Shown: positions 33,891-45,150 of the stretch, one piece after another
How the letters are laid out: each line of letters starts with the position of its first letter
How positions within the stretch are numbered: position 1 is the first letter of the stretch
NCBI RefSeq assembly: GCF_010389155.1
Contig: NC_057768.1
Location: 363,501 to 427,500, forward strand
Direction of reading: 5' to 3'
DNA length: 64,000 nucleotides
DNA from: Erigeron canadensis
Taxonomy: Eukaryota > Streptophyta > Magnoliopsida > Asterales > Asteraceae
Notes under the pieces: model-generated
Seen by the model: the letters and a program-made list of their open reading frames with translations, nothing else
What the model was told of the DNA's origin: nothing
The model's database searches: none
Position numbers and translations under genes: made by a program

Positions 33891-35546
33891 TAATAAACAT
33901 AAATGGCGTTAATCTCAATATTCATTTTGCTTTGTTATTTGTTGTTGATTCGGATGGATGTACATAACATGATTCTCACTTATCACGTGCCACTGAACAC
34001 GTGAAAATCAATATCCATATTCTTTTGTGATTTTCTTTGGTGGCTAACTAGGCAACTAGCTATCAAACTTCAAAAAAAAGCTATCAAACTTCAAAAGTCA
34101 CGTACACCAAGCTGCCCGCAATATACATGTTTTTCATTTATCCAACTGTAACATAGTTGGGTAGTAGTTATCATCATAATTTTTTTTTTTATCTTTGAAA
34201 AGTATCATAATTTTATTTTTAATGATGTGTTAATGAGTTTATCTTTTGTTTTGATGAGCTTAAGGATAGCCATAATAACAAATAAACTTAACATTTTCAT
34301 TAATTAATAACTACAAATAGGATTACTGACATATTATCATTGACAATAAATAAACTTAACGAATATGATGACACACAAAAGTAAACGATTCCTTCAATTA
34401 TATTACACAAGTTTCCTACATTTTGTTATAAGTTTCCTACATTTTGTTATGACATGGTATAGTGCACAGTTCTGTCTCCAAAAACTTAAAAACTCCAGGA
34501 TTCGATTCAAAAATAATTATAAATCCATAAAAAAAGGTCTTATTAAAATCCAAATCAAACAATATATAACTAAATATAAAGTTCTTGTTGTAATTTGGAG
34601 AGAAGGATTGAAAAAGGAGAAGAGATAATTCTATTAAAGAGGGATCAATTAGGGTTACAATATATCCTTGTATTTATATGCTCTATAAGAAGATTCTAGA
34701 GAAGATACAATTACATAAATACGAGTATGAAAGTAAATATCCACAATATATTTAATATTACAAAAATCTCTTTTAGATATTCACACTTTATTATTATACG
34801 CATGTATGGTGTTTGTTGTCTTATTAAGAACCTTACCAAGAAAACCCACTAGGATAAAAAAAAATTGAAGGGAAAAAGTGTGCAGCGCGTATAATACTCC
34901 CTCTTATTTGAAGATCCGTCTTCGAAATATCGAATGTTGATCTTGTATAAAAATTTAACTTTTCACTTTCATTTTTGTCTTTATACGGTCGTCTCTTTCC
35001 GTTCAAAATCTACCGCCTATTGCCGTCGTCTCCTGCATCACCACCACCACCAAGTAGTGGGCCATCAAAAGAAGTGAGTCCGGATCAATGACACCTTTGC
35101 ACACCTTCACAGTCGATCCGGTTAGATAGTTTTTGTTGATAAATTATTAAATTTTTGTTGATAAATTATTAAATTATATTTTACAATGTAACGACCAACT
35201 AAACTTGCTTTTCATTCATAAGATTACAATATTATTACTCCAAATACGCATCATTAAAGTCGAAAACGCCCGTTATCTAAACATTAAGACATCAACTATC
35301 TAAAACTTGAGGGATCAAACCTTCTCCATTGCTCCACACTTACGTCCGTAGTTCATGACCTATTTCGTTTCCACATAAACATAGTATTTTGGTCTCTTCC
35401 GCGATCCGATCCGATTGAGCCACGACTGTGGATTGTTGAAAATTGCATCACCACAAAACTTTTTCCATATACACTTTCATGCAAGAAAATGCATTACTCT
35501 TTCATAATATGGATCGTTGATCCATATATTTTCTCATAAATTGGTA
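33891..35546. other. Intergenic DNA, possible LTR remnant
   Basis: No gene seen. A 20-bp unit (AAGTTTCCTACATTTTGTTA) is doubled at about 34408-34449. 34600-34900 has the look of a minus-oriented LTR (GGGTTACAATATATCCTTG, then a G-rich run on the minus strand near 34905), but no partner LTR was found. Confidence 0.35.
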
Positions 35547-35880
35547 TCTATACTAATATGTAAAATATCAATTTTTCATTTTCTTTCAAATTAAAACTTT
35601 GAACGACCCAAAATATTTTTCTATCTTATTCATTAATTTAAACATCTCCACATAATATACTCATGATACTTTTAATGAAATAATTTACAATATAGGTATC
35701 TCAACCTTTTAATTAATTAGATTGTCACCTTCAATATCAATTATTTTACATTTACCATCATTGTCGCCCCCACCACTTGTCACCGCCGCCACCTCTCGCC
35801 ACCACCATTGTCATAGTCGTCCTCTCCATACTGTCGCCGCTAACACCATCGTCGTTGCATTGCGCTGACATACGTCTAGT
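35547..35880 (+). mobile_element. Non-autonomous Helitron, 334 bp
   Basis: Preceded by A, starts TCTATACTAATATGTAAAAT, ends GTTGCATTGCGCTGACATACGT-CTAGT, followed by T. This is the best-bounded plus-strand member of the family. The interior has the usual CCACCACC/CCGCCGCC tracts. No coding. Confidence 0.7.
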
Positions 35881-36720
35881 TTACTATAAATTCTACGTCT
35901 AAATCTGACCTCTTAAATTTATTTCATGTAACACTACCTGCCCCAAACCCGTCTCATTGTCATTCCTAATCGTAAATTGATATTTTTTTATGATGTCTAA
36001 AATTATATTTAAAATATTATAACTATTAATATATTTTTATTTATGCTTGGTTAGTCTTGTACAATATACAGGTTTAATTTAACAGACATATTAAGTTAAG
36101 ATATTTAAATTAAAAAATAAATAGCAACGATATTTTTGGAAAATTATTGGTTTTTAATTTTAACTAGTTATTTTTACGTGCGCGTTGTCGCGACATACGT
36201 ATTTTACACGATAATGTTTTGAACCCGAATTTATGTCAAATATTCGAACCCAAACTGTAATAAAGTTTTTTAAAGGAATAATAAGATGTATAGACACAAA
36301 AACAATAACTATATTAATATTTTAAATGTTACATGAACGTAAAACGTAACGATGATGAGAGTTGTTATATATTAAAAATGTTATATATACGAAGACGAAT
36401 GAAAATAATTAAAAATCGAATATTTAAAGGTAAAACCATTATTGTGTGAAAATTGTTTGATGAAAACATGAAACCCAAAAATTTAGTGTCAAATAAATGA
36501 AAATAAAAACTTTGACTTGAGGTAAAAGTTAAAAGATATAAACTTTCTTTAAAAAAAGACAATTAAATATGTAGCATAACAATAAAAAAATTTGTAAAAG
36601 AATAATAAAACGTATAAAAACATAAACAATAACTATATTAATATTTTAAATGTTATATGAACGTAAGAAGCCACGATGATAAAAGTTATTATATATTGAA
36701 AAACATTATATCTATGTCTA
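35881..36720. other. AT-rich intergenic DNA
   Basis: No gene. A GC-rich island near 36175-36195 (TGCGCGTTGTCGCG) looks like a leftover Helitron 3' end. Two related blocks (TATTAATATTTTAAATGTTA near 36311 and 36637) hint at a direct repeat on either side of 36500. Confidence 0.4.
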
Positions 36721-37014
36721 TCTATACTATATTATAAATCGAATTCCCTGTATAACATTTTAAGTTTCAACATTTACTTCTCCAAAAATTTTCTTTTATC
36801 AATTCTATATTACTAAACACATTTTCTCTCTCCTAAAATCTCAATCCATCATCTTTTTTCTCTCTCTTCCATAAATCATTTATTCATTCGATATACTTTC
36901 GACGAATGTTTAAATCCGAGGCGGAATCCGTACGGTTAAGACAGTTGGCTATCACACTTTATGACCTATCACCCCACTATCTCACCGCCGCAATGCGCGG
37001 GTACTTGCTCTCGT
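36721..37014 (+). mobile_element. Non-autonomous Helitron, 294 bp
   Basis: Preceded by A, starts TCTATACTATATTATAAATC, ends CCGCCGCAATGCGCGGG...CTCGT. Closely related to the minus-strand copy at 16798-17267, sharing the CGAATG/AAATCCGAGG and CGTACGG blocks. Confidence 0.65.
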
Positions 37015-37790
37015 ATATAAAAAAATAGATTAAAATAATCAAAACCAAATGTTTAAAAGTAAACCATAACTGTGTGAACTGTTTGATGAAAACATGAGAA
37101 CCTAAACCTTTACTGTCAAAAAAAGTGAAAACAAAAACTTTGATGTGAGGTGAAAGTTAAACAATAAAAACTTTAGTGGTTAAAATGAAAATTGATAAAA
37201 ATTAGTATGCCCTATAAGAACTTGTACATTTTATGCTTAAAGGACATGTACATAGCATATAATTACTTTTTAGTATGTATATAATTTAAGAGAGATGACA
37301 TTAGTACCACTTATTTTTATACATCTATCACAAATATGTATTACTGACTTGTACTGTTTGTTGTAGAATGTGTACATTATGGCAGATAAATAAAAAACAA
37401 TATACGATTATCATTTCCTATAATTTAAGAAAGGGAAAAACCAATATGCTGTTAGAAACATGGATTTTCCATGCTTCCCTCTCACAAACTCCTCCCCTGA
37501 AAATCACATGTATAAATATAAAATCATTCCTCCTCACAAACTCCTAGAAATAGGGTGCTGTTAGAAGCATAGTTGTTAACCTTTAAGAAAAGAGTTGTTT
37601 TTTGTTAAGAGTATAAAGGATTAGGATTTATTCAATTAAGTTTAAAAAGTGATGTTTAAATCTTAAATATTGAATTTAATGCAACAATGAGTAAAGTCCA
37701 ACTATTTAACTTTAGAGGATGAGTATAAAATAGAATATCGAAAATCTAAAATATAAAAATTTCGAAAAGAAGGGATAACCGAGTTGCGGC
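37015..37790. other. Intergenic DNA upstream of CWC15
   Basis: No gene seen. A partial direct repeat (CTCACAAACTCCT near 37482 and 37533) and the GCTGTTAGAA motif are doubled around 37450-37570. Confidence 0.4.
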
Positions 37791-38040
37791 TTAACGGGAT
37801 CTCCCTTATATATTCCGGCAACCGAAGCGAATAGTAATCACCGTCCGTCATAAGGTAAAACCCTAATCCTTACAATAGAATTATTTTATACCTTGATTCG
37901 TTGAATTTTATTAAAGTTATTAGCTTTTGATTCAAGTATTCATCTTTTTTTATATTTTGTTATCAATTTAGGGTTAGGGTCTGACACGATAATAATAACA
38001 ATAAATAGCTGATTTTATTTGGAAAACAGAAAGAAGAAAG
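37791..38040 (+). promoter_or_regulatory. CWC15 5' end: TATA-like box, 5' UTR and leader intron
   Basis: CCCTTATATATTCCGG at 37803-37818 is a good TATA candidate. A leader intron is likely from GTAAAACCC at 37855 to ...AAAACAG ending at 38029, leaving AAAGAAGAAAG before the start codon. Leader introns are common in plant housekeeping genes. Confidence 0.4.
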
Positions 38041-41000
38041 ATGACGACAGCTGCAAGGCCGACATGGGCACCAGCTAAAGGAGGGAATGAACAAGGCGGA
38101 ACCCGTATTTTCGGGCCATCTCAGAAGTATTCTTCAAGAGATATCGCTTCTCACACTACCCTTAAGCCCAGGTCCCTTTTCTTCTCCTTTTTTTTTTCTT
38201 CTTCTTAATTTATGTTATTATGTGCCCGAGGTTATTGTTGATACCGTTCAAAAAACTTTAAGCTGGAATTAAAACTAGTCTTATTTAAGTCGACGATAAG
38301 GTTATATATACACCAACACTTTGTTATGTGACTTAAAGTGTGGTTGTTAGGAAGATGATAGATACGTAGGATAACTATGGCGTAAATCTATTGTAATGTA
38401 GGATTTTATTTATGTCTTTTTGTTTTAGTTTATTGACAGCATATTACACGTTATAGTTGTATTATACAATATACTGTTGTTTTCTAGTGGTCAACAATTA
38501 GAACAACGAGACTCGCGATATATGATCATGCACGGAAAAGGGAAAAACACACGTACATACACTCATCTACTCGCACCTTTCTTGTTCTATATTTTTACCA
38601 TTTTATGTAAATCAGCGAATGTAAATCCATCTATGTATATTGAGGTGTGATATTAATGATCTTGTTAAGTTGAGTTGTCGTCATATCAAGCTCTCCTATT
38701 CACCCTTTGGCTCTGGGTTGGTAGTGGTTGTTTCTGGGAATAATCTCATTTTGGTTTGCATAGCAAATATGTGCTGAGAACTTCTTCTGAAATCCCGTAC
38801 AATCGTTATTACTTTAGATGCTTTTTTTTTTTTGGAAAAACTTGGGTTTAATATACTTACTAATAATAGCTGTCCATCTCTTTCTTGGCTTTCATTCCAC
38901 CAACTTGCTTGGATACATTGTGATATGTTTATCAATAGCCTGCTTTATGCTAGTATAAGTTTGTTATTTTAACCTTACCACATGTGAATCATTGAACACT
39001 ACGAAACATATGGGATTTTATTAGTAATATTTGTGGTGCTCACTGGATCGTTCTTTTCTTTGGATCTCAGCACCCTAAGATTCCTGACAACCTATATCCT
39101 GACTCGAGTAAATTTTTTCTAGATATATGCACTTTTTACTTTAATTTGATGTGATATATTGAACCTGTGGTCATATGAATGAATCTGTATTACTCATTCT
39201 GGCGTCTTTCATTTATTACCGTTTCAATGTGATTAATATTTTTTAAAATGTTGATTTGTGCTTCTTACTGCAGAAGAGAAGGTCAAGACACCCAGGATGA
39301 ACTAGAAAAGAGAGACCTTAAAGAGGAGTTGGAAGAGCGTGAGCGGAGGCACTTCTCATCTAAAGGTTTTTTTTTTTTTACAATACTTCTATTTTTACTG
39401 TAGTTTTAATGTGGATGTTTGTGGTTTACTTGTTTAACTGATTGTGTGTGGTTGCAGAGGACAGAGATCGTAGAAAGAGTAGTCATCATCTACTGGAAGG
39501 TTGGTATTGCACCTAGTAACTATATTCTGTTGATTGCTTTTGTATCGACTGTTAACACATTCCACATATACAAGGTTTTAATTGACCAAGTAATTATTTT
39601 AATAGGTTCAAGGAGAGAACATGAGGAACGCATCATTCCACGCAGTATAGATGCTGATGATGCGGATGGGGATGTTGATAGTGATGACGAGAGGTATTGC
39701 TGATTTTAACAATGTTAAATTCAGTATCTTGTATACTGTTTTGATTATATATGTTATGGAAATGCCTAATGCATCACTTATTTGCTAGTGCATCAACTAG
39801 AGTAGGAAATTGGGTTTCTTGGGTAATAGGTCAGAATCAAAATCTGTTGCATGCGATGGGTTATCTTGATATTATTTATTTGAATTAATTACTATAAATA
39901 GTTAGTGTAGGACTTGATTATATATTTTTTTTATTTTATGATTTTGTTTATAATCTAATTGTTTGAATATGATTTAGATGGCTTCGTGTATTGAACGTAG
40001 GTTTTTGGCGAGTTTGGCTTGTTCGACCCATTTTTTTTATACAGTAGAAGCTCCCTCCCCCCATCCTTTTTATATATCTTGCCTGTTTAACAGTTAGAAC
40101 TAAAGTAACTGCCCCCTCTAGAATCAACCAGTCTTTTAACATCACATGTTTGCCTATGTTGTTCTATCTTGCCGTCTATTGATAAACTTGATTAATCTGT
40201 ATTCTTTTGTCATGATGTCCCTTTATATTTTGTTTGTGCACATAAGATTATATTGGACACCGATATGTGCTTCAGAGGTGATATAACAAAGAAACTATTC
40301 CCATATTTTAGTGATCAAAGTTGATAATTAGAGTTGTCAGCCTAACTGAGTAAACTTGACTACCCTATTATTTTTTTTAATATGGCTTACAATTATTTCC
40401 GTGACCAGTGATGATGACGACGATGACGAGGATGATGAAGCTGCACTTTTAGCAGAGCTGGAGCTTATAAAGAAGGAAAGAGCTGAGGAGAAACTACGCA
40501 AAGTAAGTAATTGTGTCATTTATTTTATTCTTGGGAAAGTTTTATTCTTTATCATATATTCATATCTCTATCTATATCTATGGGATAAGTGCCTGGAAAT
40601 GTAACTAAGTATGGCTAAATGTCTATTGTGGGAACAAACTATCAGTTTTGGATATTGTATGGAAGTAACTTGGTAAAAGAGTCTAAAACATTAAAAAGTG
40701 ACTTGTTCCATCATTAGCCGGTAAATACTTAAGTGCCTGGAAATGTAACTAAGTATGGCCAAATGTCTATTGTAGGAACCAACTATCAGTTTTGGATATT
40801 GTATGGAAGTAACTTAGTAAAAGAGTCTAAAACATTAAAAAGTGACTTGTTCCATCATTAGCCGATAAATACTCTATTTTCTTTTTAATTATTTCCGACG
40901 TGGAATATGTGAGCTGGTGGTGACTGAACCTATAATCCCGTACTCTTGTATCTGATAACTGTAAGATTCGGGTCTACTTCCTTTCCTTTACACAACTCAA

Positions 41001-42955
41001 CAACTTTGAATTGCCTTTTATTCCGCCTCTCTCGTAGCAAATATACACAAGTAGCAATACAACAATACTTATCCTATGTGTAATACCCCTTTATTCATCT
41101 TGCATTCCTATGCAATGAACCAAGTTATCACATTTTATTAACTGTTAGGAGTATTCAAGAGATGACACTTACTTTTTAACAGCCTTCCCAAAGATACTTA
41201 GTATTTGCGGTCAAGGAATATATGAGGAATTGAATCTTGCATATTCTGACATAGAAAGCAATTGCAATAAAATTAAAAAATTTGAAAAAATGAAAAATTA
41301 GGGTTTTCAGTTTCCCCCCTTTCTATATCTGCTACAAAACATGAATTACTTGTAGATAAATGAAGGACATACATTGATATAGCAGTGGAAAAGTTAAATA
41401 GACATTGATCGAAGACGAATTTTGGATTTCGTATGTTGTATGTGTGGATTTGGTTTGGAATTGTCGTGTGTGTGTGTGTGAAATGAGAAATTGATCAAAC
41501 GTTTGTTTTTATATGTAAGTTAGTTTTTGTTGTTATTTGCCAGCTCACATATTCCACGTCGGAAATAATTAAAAAGAAAATAGAGTATATACCGGCTAAT
41601 GATAGAACAAGTCACTTTTTAATGTTTTAGACTCTTTTACCAAGTTACTTCCATACAATATCCAAAACTGTAGTTGGTTCCTACAATAGACATTTGGCCA
41701 TACTTAGTTACATTTTGAGGTACTTATCCCTATATCTATCTATAATCTATCTATAATCCCTTATAAAGCATATTGGCCTCTCCTATTTTAGGAAATTCAA
41801 CACTTTTTTATACCCACAATACCCTTATTTCTTAATCCTAATTCCCCTATACACCTAATCTATACTTTTATACTTTTTAATAAAAAAAAAACCCCTCTCT
41901 TTAAAAGTTGCGGAGGAATTATCTAAAATACCATTAATGATTAATTTACAATATTAGTCATTTATCCAAAATATCTCCATTGACCTTCTACATCAATTAT
42001 CTACACCACTCGACGCCGCCTCCACTACCAACAGTCGCCCCCACCACCACACAGTTGCCGCCACAACCACCGCCGCATTGCGTGGGTACCGTGCTCGTTA
42101 CACTTGATAGTTTACGGGGAGGTGAGACATCATACCTAACTTTCAAGTGTAATTCACCTTCAGGCCACCTAGAGGCGACAATTATGATTTACTTGCTTAT
42201 GAATGGGTTGATTTACATGTTTTTTATATCTCAAACGGTTTAGCTAAAGGTGAATGTGTCAGAACCCACCAAAAATCCGAACTCTTGTATTTTAAAGAGT
42301 TAGATAATTAGTATAATAATATTGTTATGCAATATTGATTAATGCATTAGTCATGTAGAAACCAGCAAAAGAAGTGTTTACAGGCCAATCTGAGATGACG
42401 CGTATATACGTGTACTTTCATGACGTTTTTAACCTCTTGCCCAATCCTCTCTACCTGCCTTCCTTGCCGCCCGAGTGCAACCTTCTGTAACATGAAACAT
42501 ACCATGTTTCATAAAAAATGGGTGTTAAATAAGAATTTTAATATTGATTTATAGGTTCGCTTGACTGGCTAGTAGGTTGTGTTTAGAGGGGTTTTTTTTA
42601 TAAAGAATTTGCTTGTAACATAGATGACTTGCTTTTTGCAGGAACGAGAAGAGCAAGAAGAGGGGCTTAAACTTAAAGAGGCAGAACTAATACGAGGAAA
42701 CCCTTTGCTTAACAACCCAACATCTTTCAGTGTAAAACGAAGGTTGGTACCTCTTTTGCATAATCTAAAAATGTACCCTTTTTGTTATCCGACTCCCATT
42801 GTGTAATTGCATTCTGACATAAATATTTCAGGTGGGACGATGACGTTGTTTTCAAGAACCAGGCTCGTGGGGAAACCAAGGCTCCAAAGCGCTTCATCAA
42901 TGATACTATACGCAGCGACTTCCATCGCAAGTTTCTTCACAAATACATGAAGTAA
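38041..42955 (+). CDS. CWC15: Spliceosome-associated protein CWC15 (Cwf15) homologue
   Basis: A small disordered component of the Prp19/NTC-associated part of the active spliceosome, acting in the nucleus in pre-mRNA splicing. Seven exons join in frame: 38041-38171, 39274-39365, 39458-39499, 39606-39693, 40409-40502, 42642-42742, 42832-42955; 223 aa, the usual family length. The N-terminus [15 protein letters not shown] is the family signature. A strongly acidic stretch (about residues 104-130, [10 protein letters not shown] then [10 protein letters not shown]) leads into a charged helix ([15 protein letters not shown]). The C-terminus [14 protein letters not shown]...FLHKYMK is the conserved tail. 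Intron 5 (2.1 kb) carries a MULE and a Helitron, yet all splice sites are intact, so the gene looks functional. Confidence 0.95.
40582..41730. mobile_element. Non-autonomous MULE in CWC15 intron 5
   Basis: Long inverted ends: left GGGATAAGTGCCTGGAAATG..., right its complement ending ACTTATCCC. The arms are about 190 bp, matching through GCTCACATATTCCACGTCGG. The 9-bp target repeat TATATCTAT lies at 40573-40581 and 41731-41739. Long arms with 9-bp target repeats mark Mutator-like elements. The left arm contains a 144-bp tandem duplication. No transposase. Confidence 0.85.
40587..40874 (+). repeat. 144-bp tandem duplication in the MULE left arm
   Basis: The block opening AAGTGCCTGGAAATGTAACT at 40587 is repeated from 40731 with only a handful of changes. 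The right arm has a single copy, so the doubling occurred after or apart from the original arm symmetry. Confidence 0.85.
41750..42098 (+). mobile_element. Helitron-like element in CWC15 intron 5
   Basis: Preceded by A, starts TCTATAATCCCTTATAAAGC and ends CCGCCGCATTGCGTGGGTACCGTG-CTCGT followed by T. Interior CCACCACC/GCCGCC tracts as in its relatives. It sits 10 bp right of the MULE target repeat. Confidence 0.6.
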
Positions 42956-44143
42956 GCCTAGTCAGGGATTAGGAATGCAGTCTCCAAGAATGTGGTTTCA
43001 TTAAAATGTGGATGTGGTTCAGGATATCATCTTTTGTTTATGATTGTATAACACTTGATAATATTTGAATTTGTGAGTGTACTCCAGCCATTAAATACTA
43101 AGGTTGATTGTAATTGGAAAGAGTTATTATGTACATTTGCTTTTCAAGTACCATCCTCAATTTTCTTTTCAACCTTTTTTACAAGTGGGTCATTTAAGTA
43201 TCATGCTGGTAAATTCTGAACTTAGGCAGAAGATGAATTTAAGTAGATTCGCAATTGGTTAGTTTAAACTAGGAGGAATTTGGTTTGTAAGAGCATTTGT
43301 GCTCGCATGGACCACACAAGTGAACTTGATACGATAGCACCACATATCACAGTGAAACCTTTCATCCGTAATGGATTAGCCTGATGTTAATTACTTAATA
43401 AAACAGTTTCATACCCAGAGAATGTGACCTGGTGTCACGTGATGATGTGGTCCAGTGGTGAATGGCTATGAAAACCAATCCCACGGTGCTCTAAGTATGA
43501 ATTTAGGTATCTGAGCTGTTTTGCAAATGGTTTATTGTATTGAATTAATTGTATTGAATTGAATTAATGAGGATTACAAGAGGTTGTATTTATAGAGTCT
43601 AATAACCTAATACATGGAAACTAATAATATGTAAACTAATACTAATATGGAAACTAATACTATCTTCATAGCCACTAACCCCATGGGCAACTACCTGCTT
43701 TGCGGTCAGTCCAAAGTTATTGCAGGTCAACCTCCGTTGCCACAATGGTATATCATTTTGCTTTTAAGATTAAAGCTTAGGACCTGATACTTTTTACCTT
43801 TTGAGATCAAACTTTTATCACTCTGACATGAGAATGAAAAGCAAACCCACCTTTTGACAGAACGTTGAACATCCCCATTTTTATAATACAAAATCAGTAC
43901 ATTCAAATCTGTATCTCCAATATCGTAACATAGCCAAAACCCTAACTTCAGTCGCCTCCTTGTTATATTGAGTTGCATCATGTTTTGTTCTTAGTGGGTT
44001 ATATGAGAAAAATAAAAGTGACTTGGGTGAAGAATGGAATGATGGTACAACATGAGTTGTGATGATATTTATTTGAGGATATTCAATTCGAGTCTAAAGC
44101 AATGCCAGCAACTTTAAAATCTGTTCATAGCCAACTATATCTG
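42956..44143. other. Spacer between CWC15 and TMEM245-like gene
   Basis: Begins with the CWC15 3' UTR. 43520-43690 (ATGAGGATTACAAGAGGTTG, TATTTATAGAG, repeated ACTAATACTAATATGG) resembles a piece of a copia-type LTR in reverse, but no partner was found. No gene. Confidence 0.4.
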
Positions 44144-44146
44144 TAA

Positions 44147-44787
44147 GGGGGAGAGGAGTCATGCCTCCCAAAATTTCATCCATCCCAAATCCCACCAATC
44201 AAATACCTCCAACTCAATTTTCCTTTTCAACCCTCCCAATCATCCCTCCCAACCATTTTCAATGACATTCATGACCTTTTCAACCCTCCCAATTTTTTTT
44301 TCTATTTCATTAAAATAAACTAAACATTGTATAAACATGATTTAAACTTTATAATTATAAAACTTTATTCATAATAACAACAAACATTTATAATTTAAAC
44401 AAAATATATTTTTTTTACTAAAGAATAAGGTTTAAACTTAAACTATACAAAACTAGAAGTAGTATTATATAAGCAAATAAAAGTTCAGGGGCCTAAAACG
44501 AAATATACAAATTAATTCAATAGTGTCTTCTTCACATGAAAAATACATACACTGTGTATACATATATATATATACAAACATGCGCAGGTAGCAAGCAATA
44601 TTAAACAAAGAGTAGTGCACAGCTTCCAATGATCCCCACACGCTCCCCAACGACTATTTTCTCTCATGCCTCGCAGGGCTTTTAACCCGCCAGCCCCCAG
44701 CCCGCTATGATGCCGTCTTGATGGCGGCGGTGTGCAGCCAGCGGCTTGGCCAACCCGCCAGGCATGCCGCTGCCACTCCCTTCCCCC
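44147..44787. mobile_element. PIF/Harbinger-like non-autonomous element
   Basis: Flanked by the trinucleotide TAA (44144-44146 and 44788-44790). Inverted ends are GGGGGAGAGGAGT and, right end reversed, GGGGGAAGGGAGT. The left part has CCTCCCAA/CAACCCTCCCAA motifs that recur in reverse at 63750-63860. The right part is a GC-rich block (44640-44790) far above the local average, which opens a spurious 160-aa minus ORF. TAA repeats and GGGG-type ends fit PIF/Harbinger. It lies in the 3' region of the TMEM245-like gene. Confidence 0.7.
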
Positions 44788-45150
44788 TAAGTACTTTAGA
44801 ACCATGAGTTGGATGGTATAACTAATACAATGGTACTCGAAACATAGTGATCTGGAGTTCAGCTCGTTACCGGACCCATCTATAACTACTACAGAGAACA
44901 CCCAAAAATACAAATCAACTTTATACATATAAATATTTGTCACTTGTAACAGCACAGTAATTTTTATACATACAAAAATACCAAGAGAGTACAATTACAA
45001 AAAATAAGAATCAATATACCCTAGTAAAATCATCTAGTAACACCATACACAATAAGGATGGAGCATCATGAATTGAATACAAGCTGATTCAACTGATAAT
45101 ATACAAGCACAAAATCTTCCTGCAAACTGCTACTAAACTTGGAGGACATT

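Noticed and set aside
34560..34960. Copia-type LTR in minus orientation
   Set aside because: Only one LTR-like block with no partner, primer site or pol sequence; noted in the spacer entry only.
44512..44994. 160-aa minus-strand open frame
   Set aside because: It crosses the GC-rich half of a Harbinger-like element and its border; no protein-like pattern or splice context.
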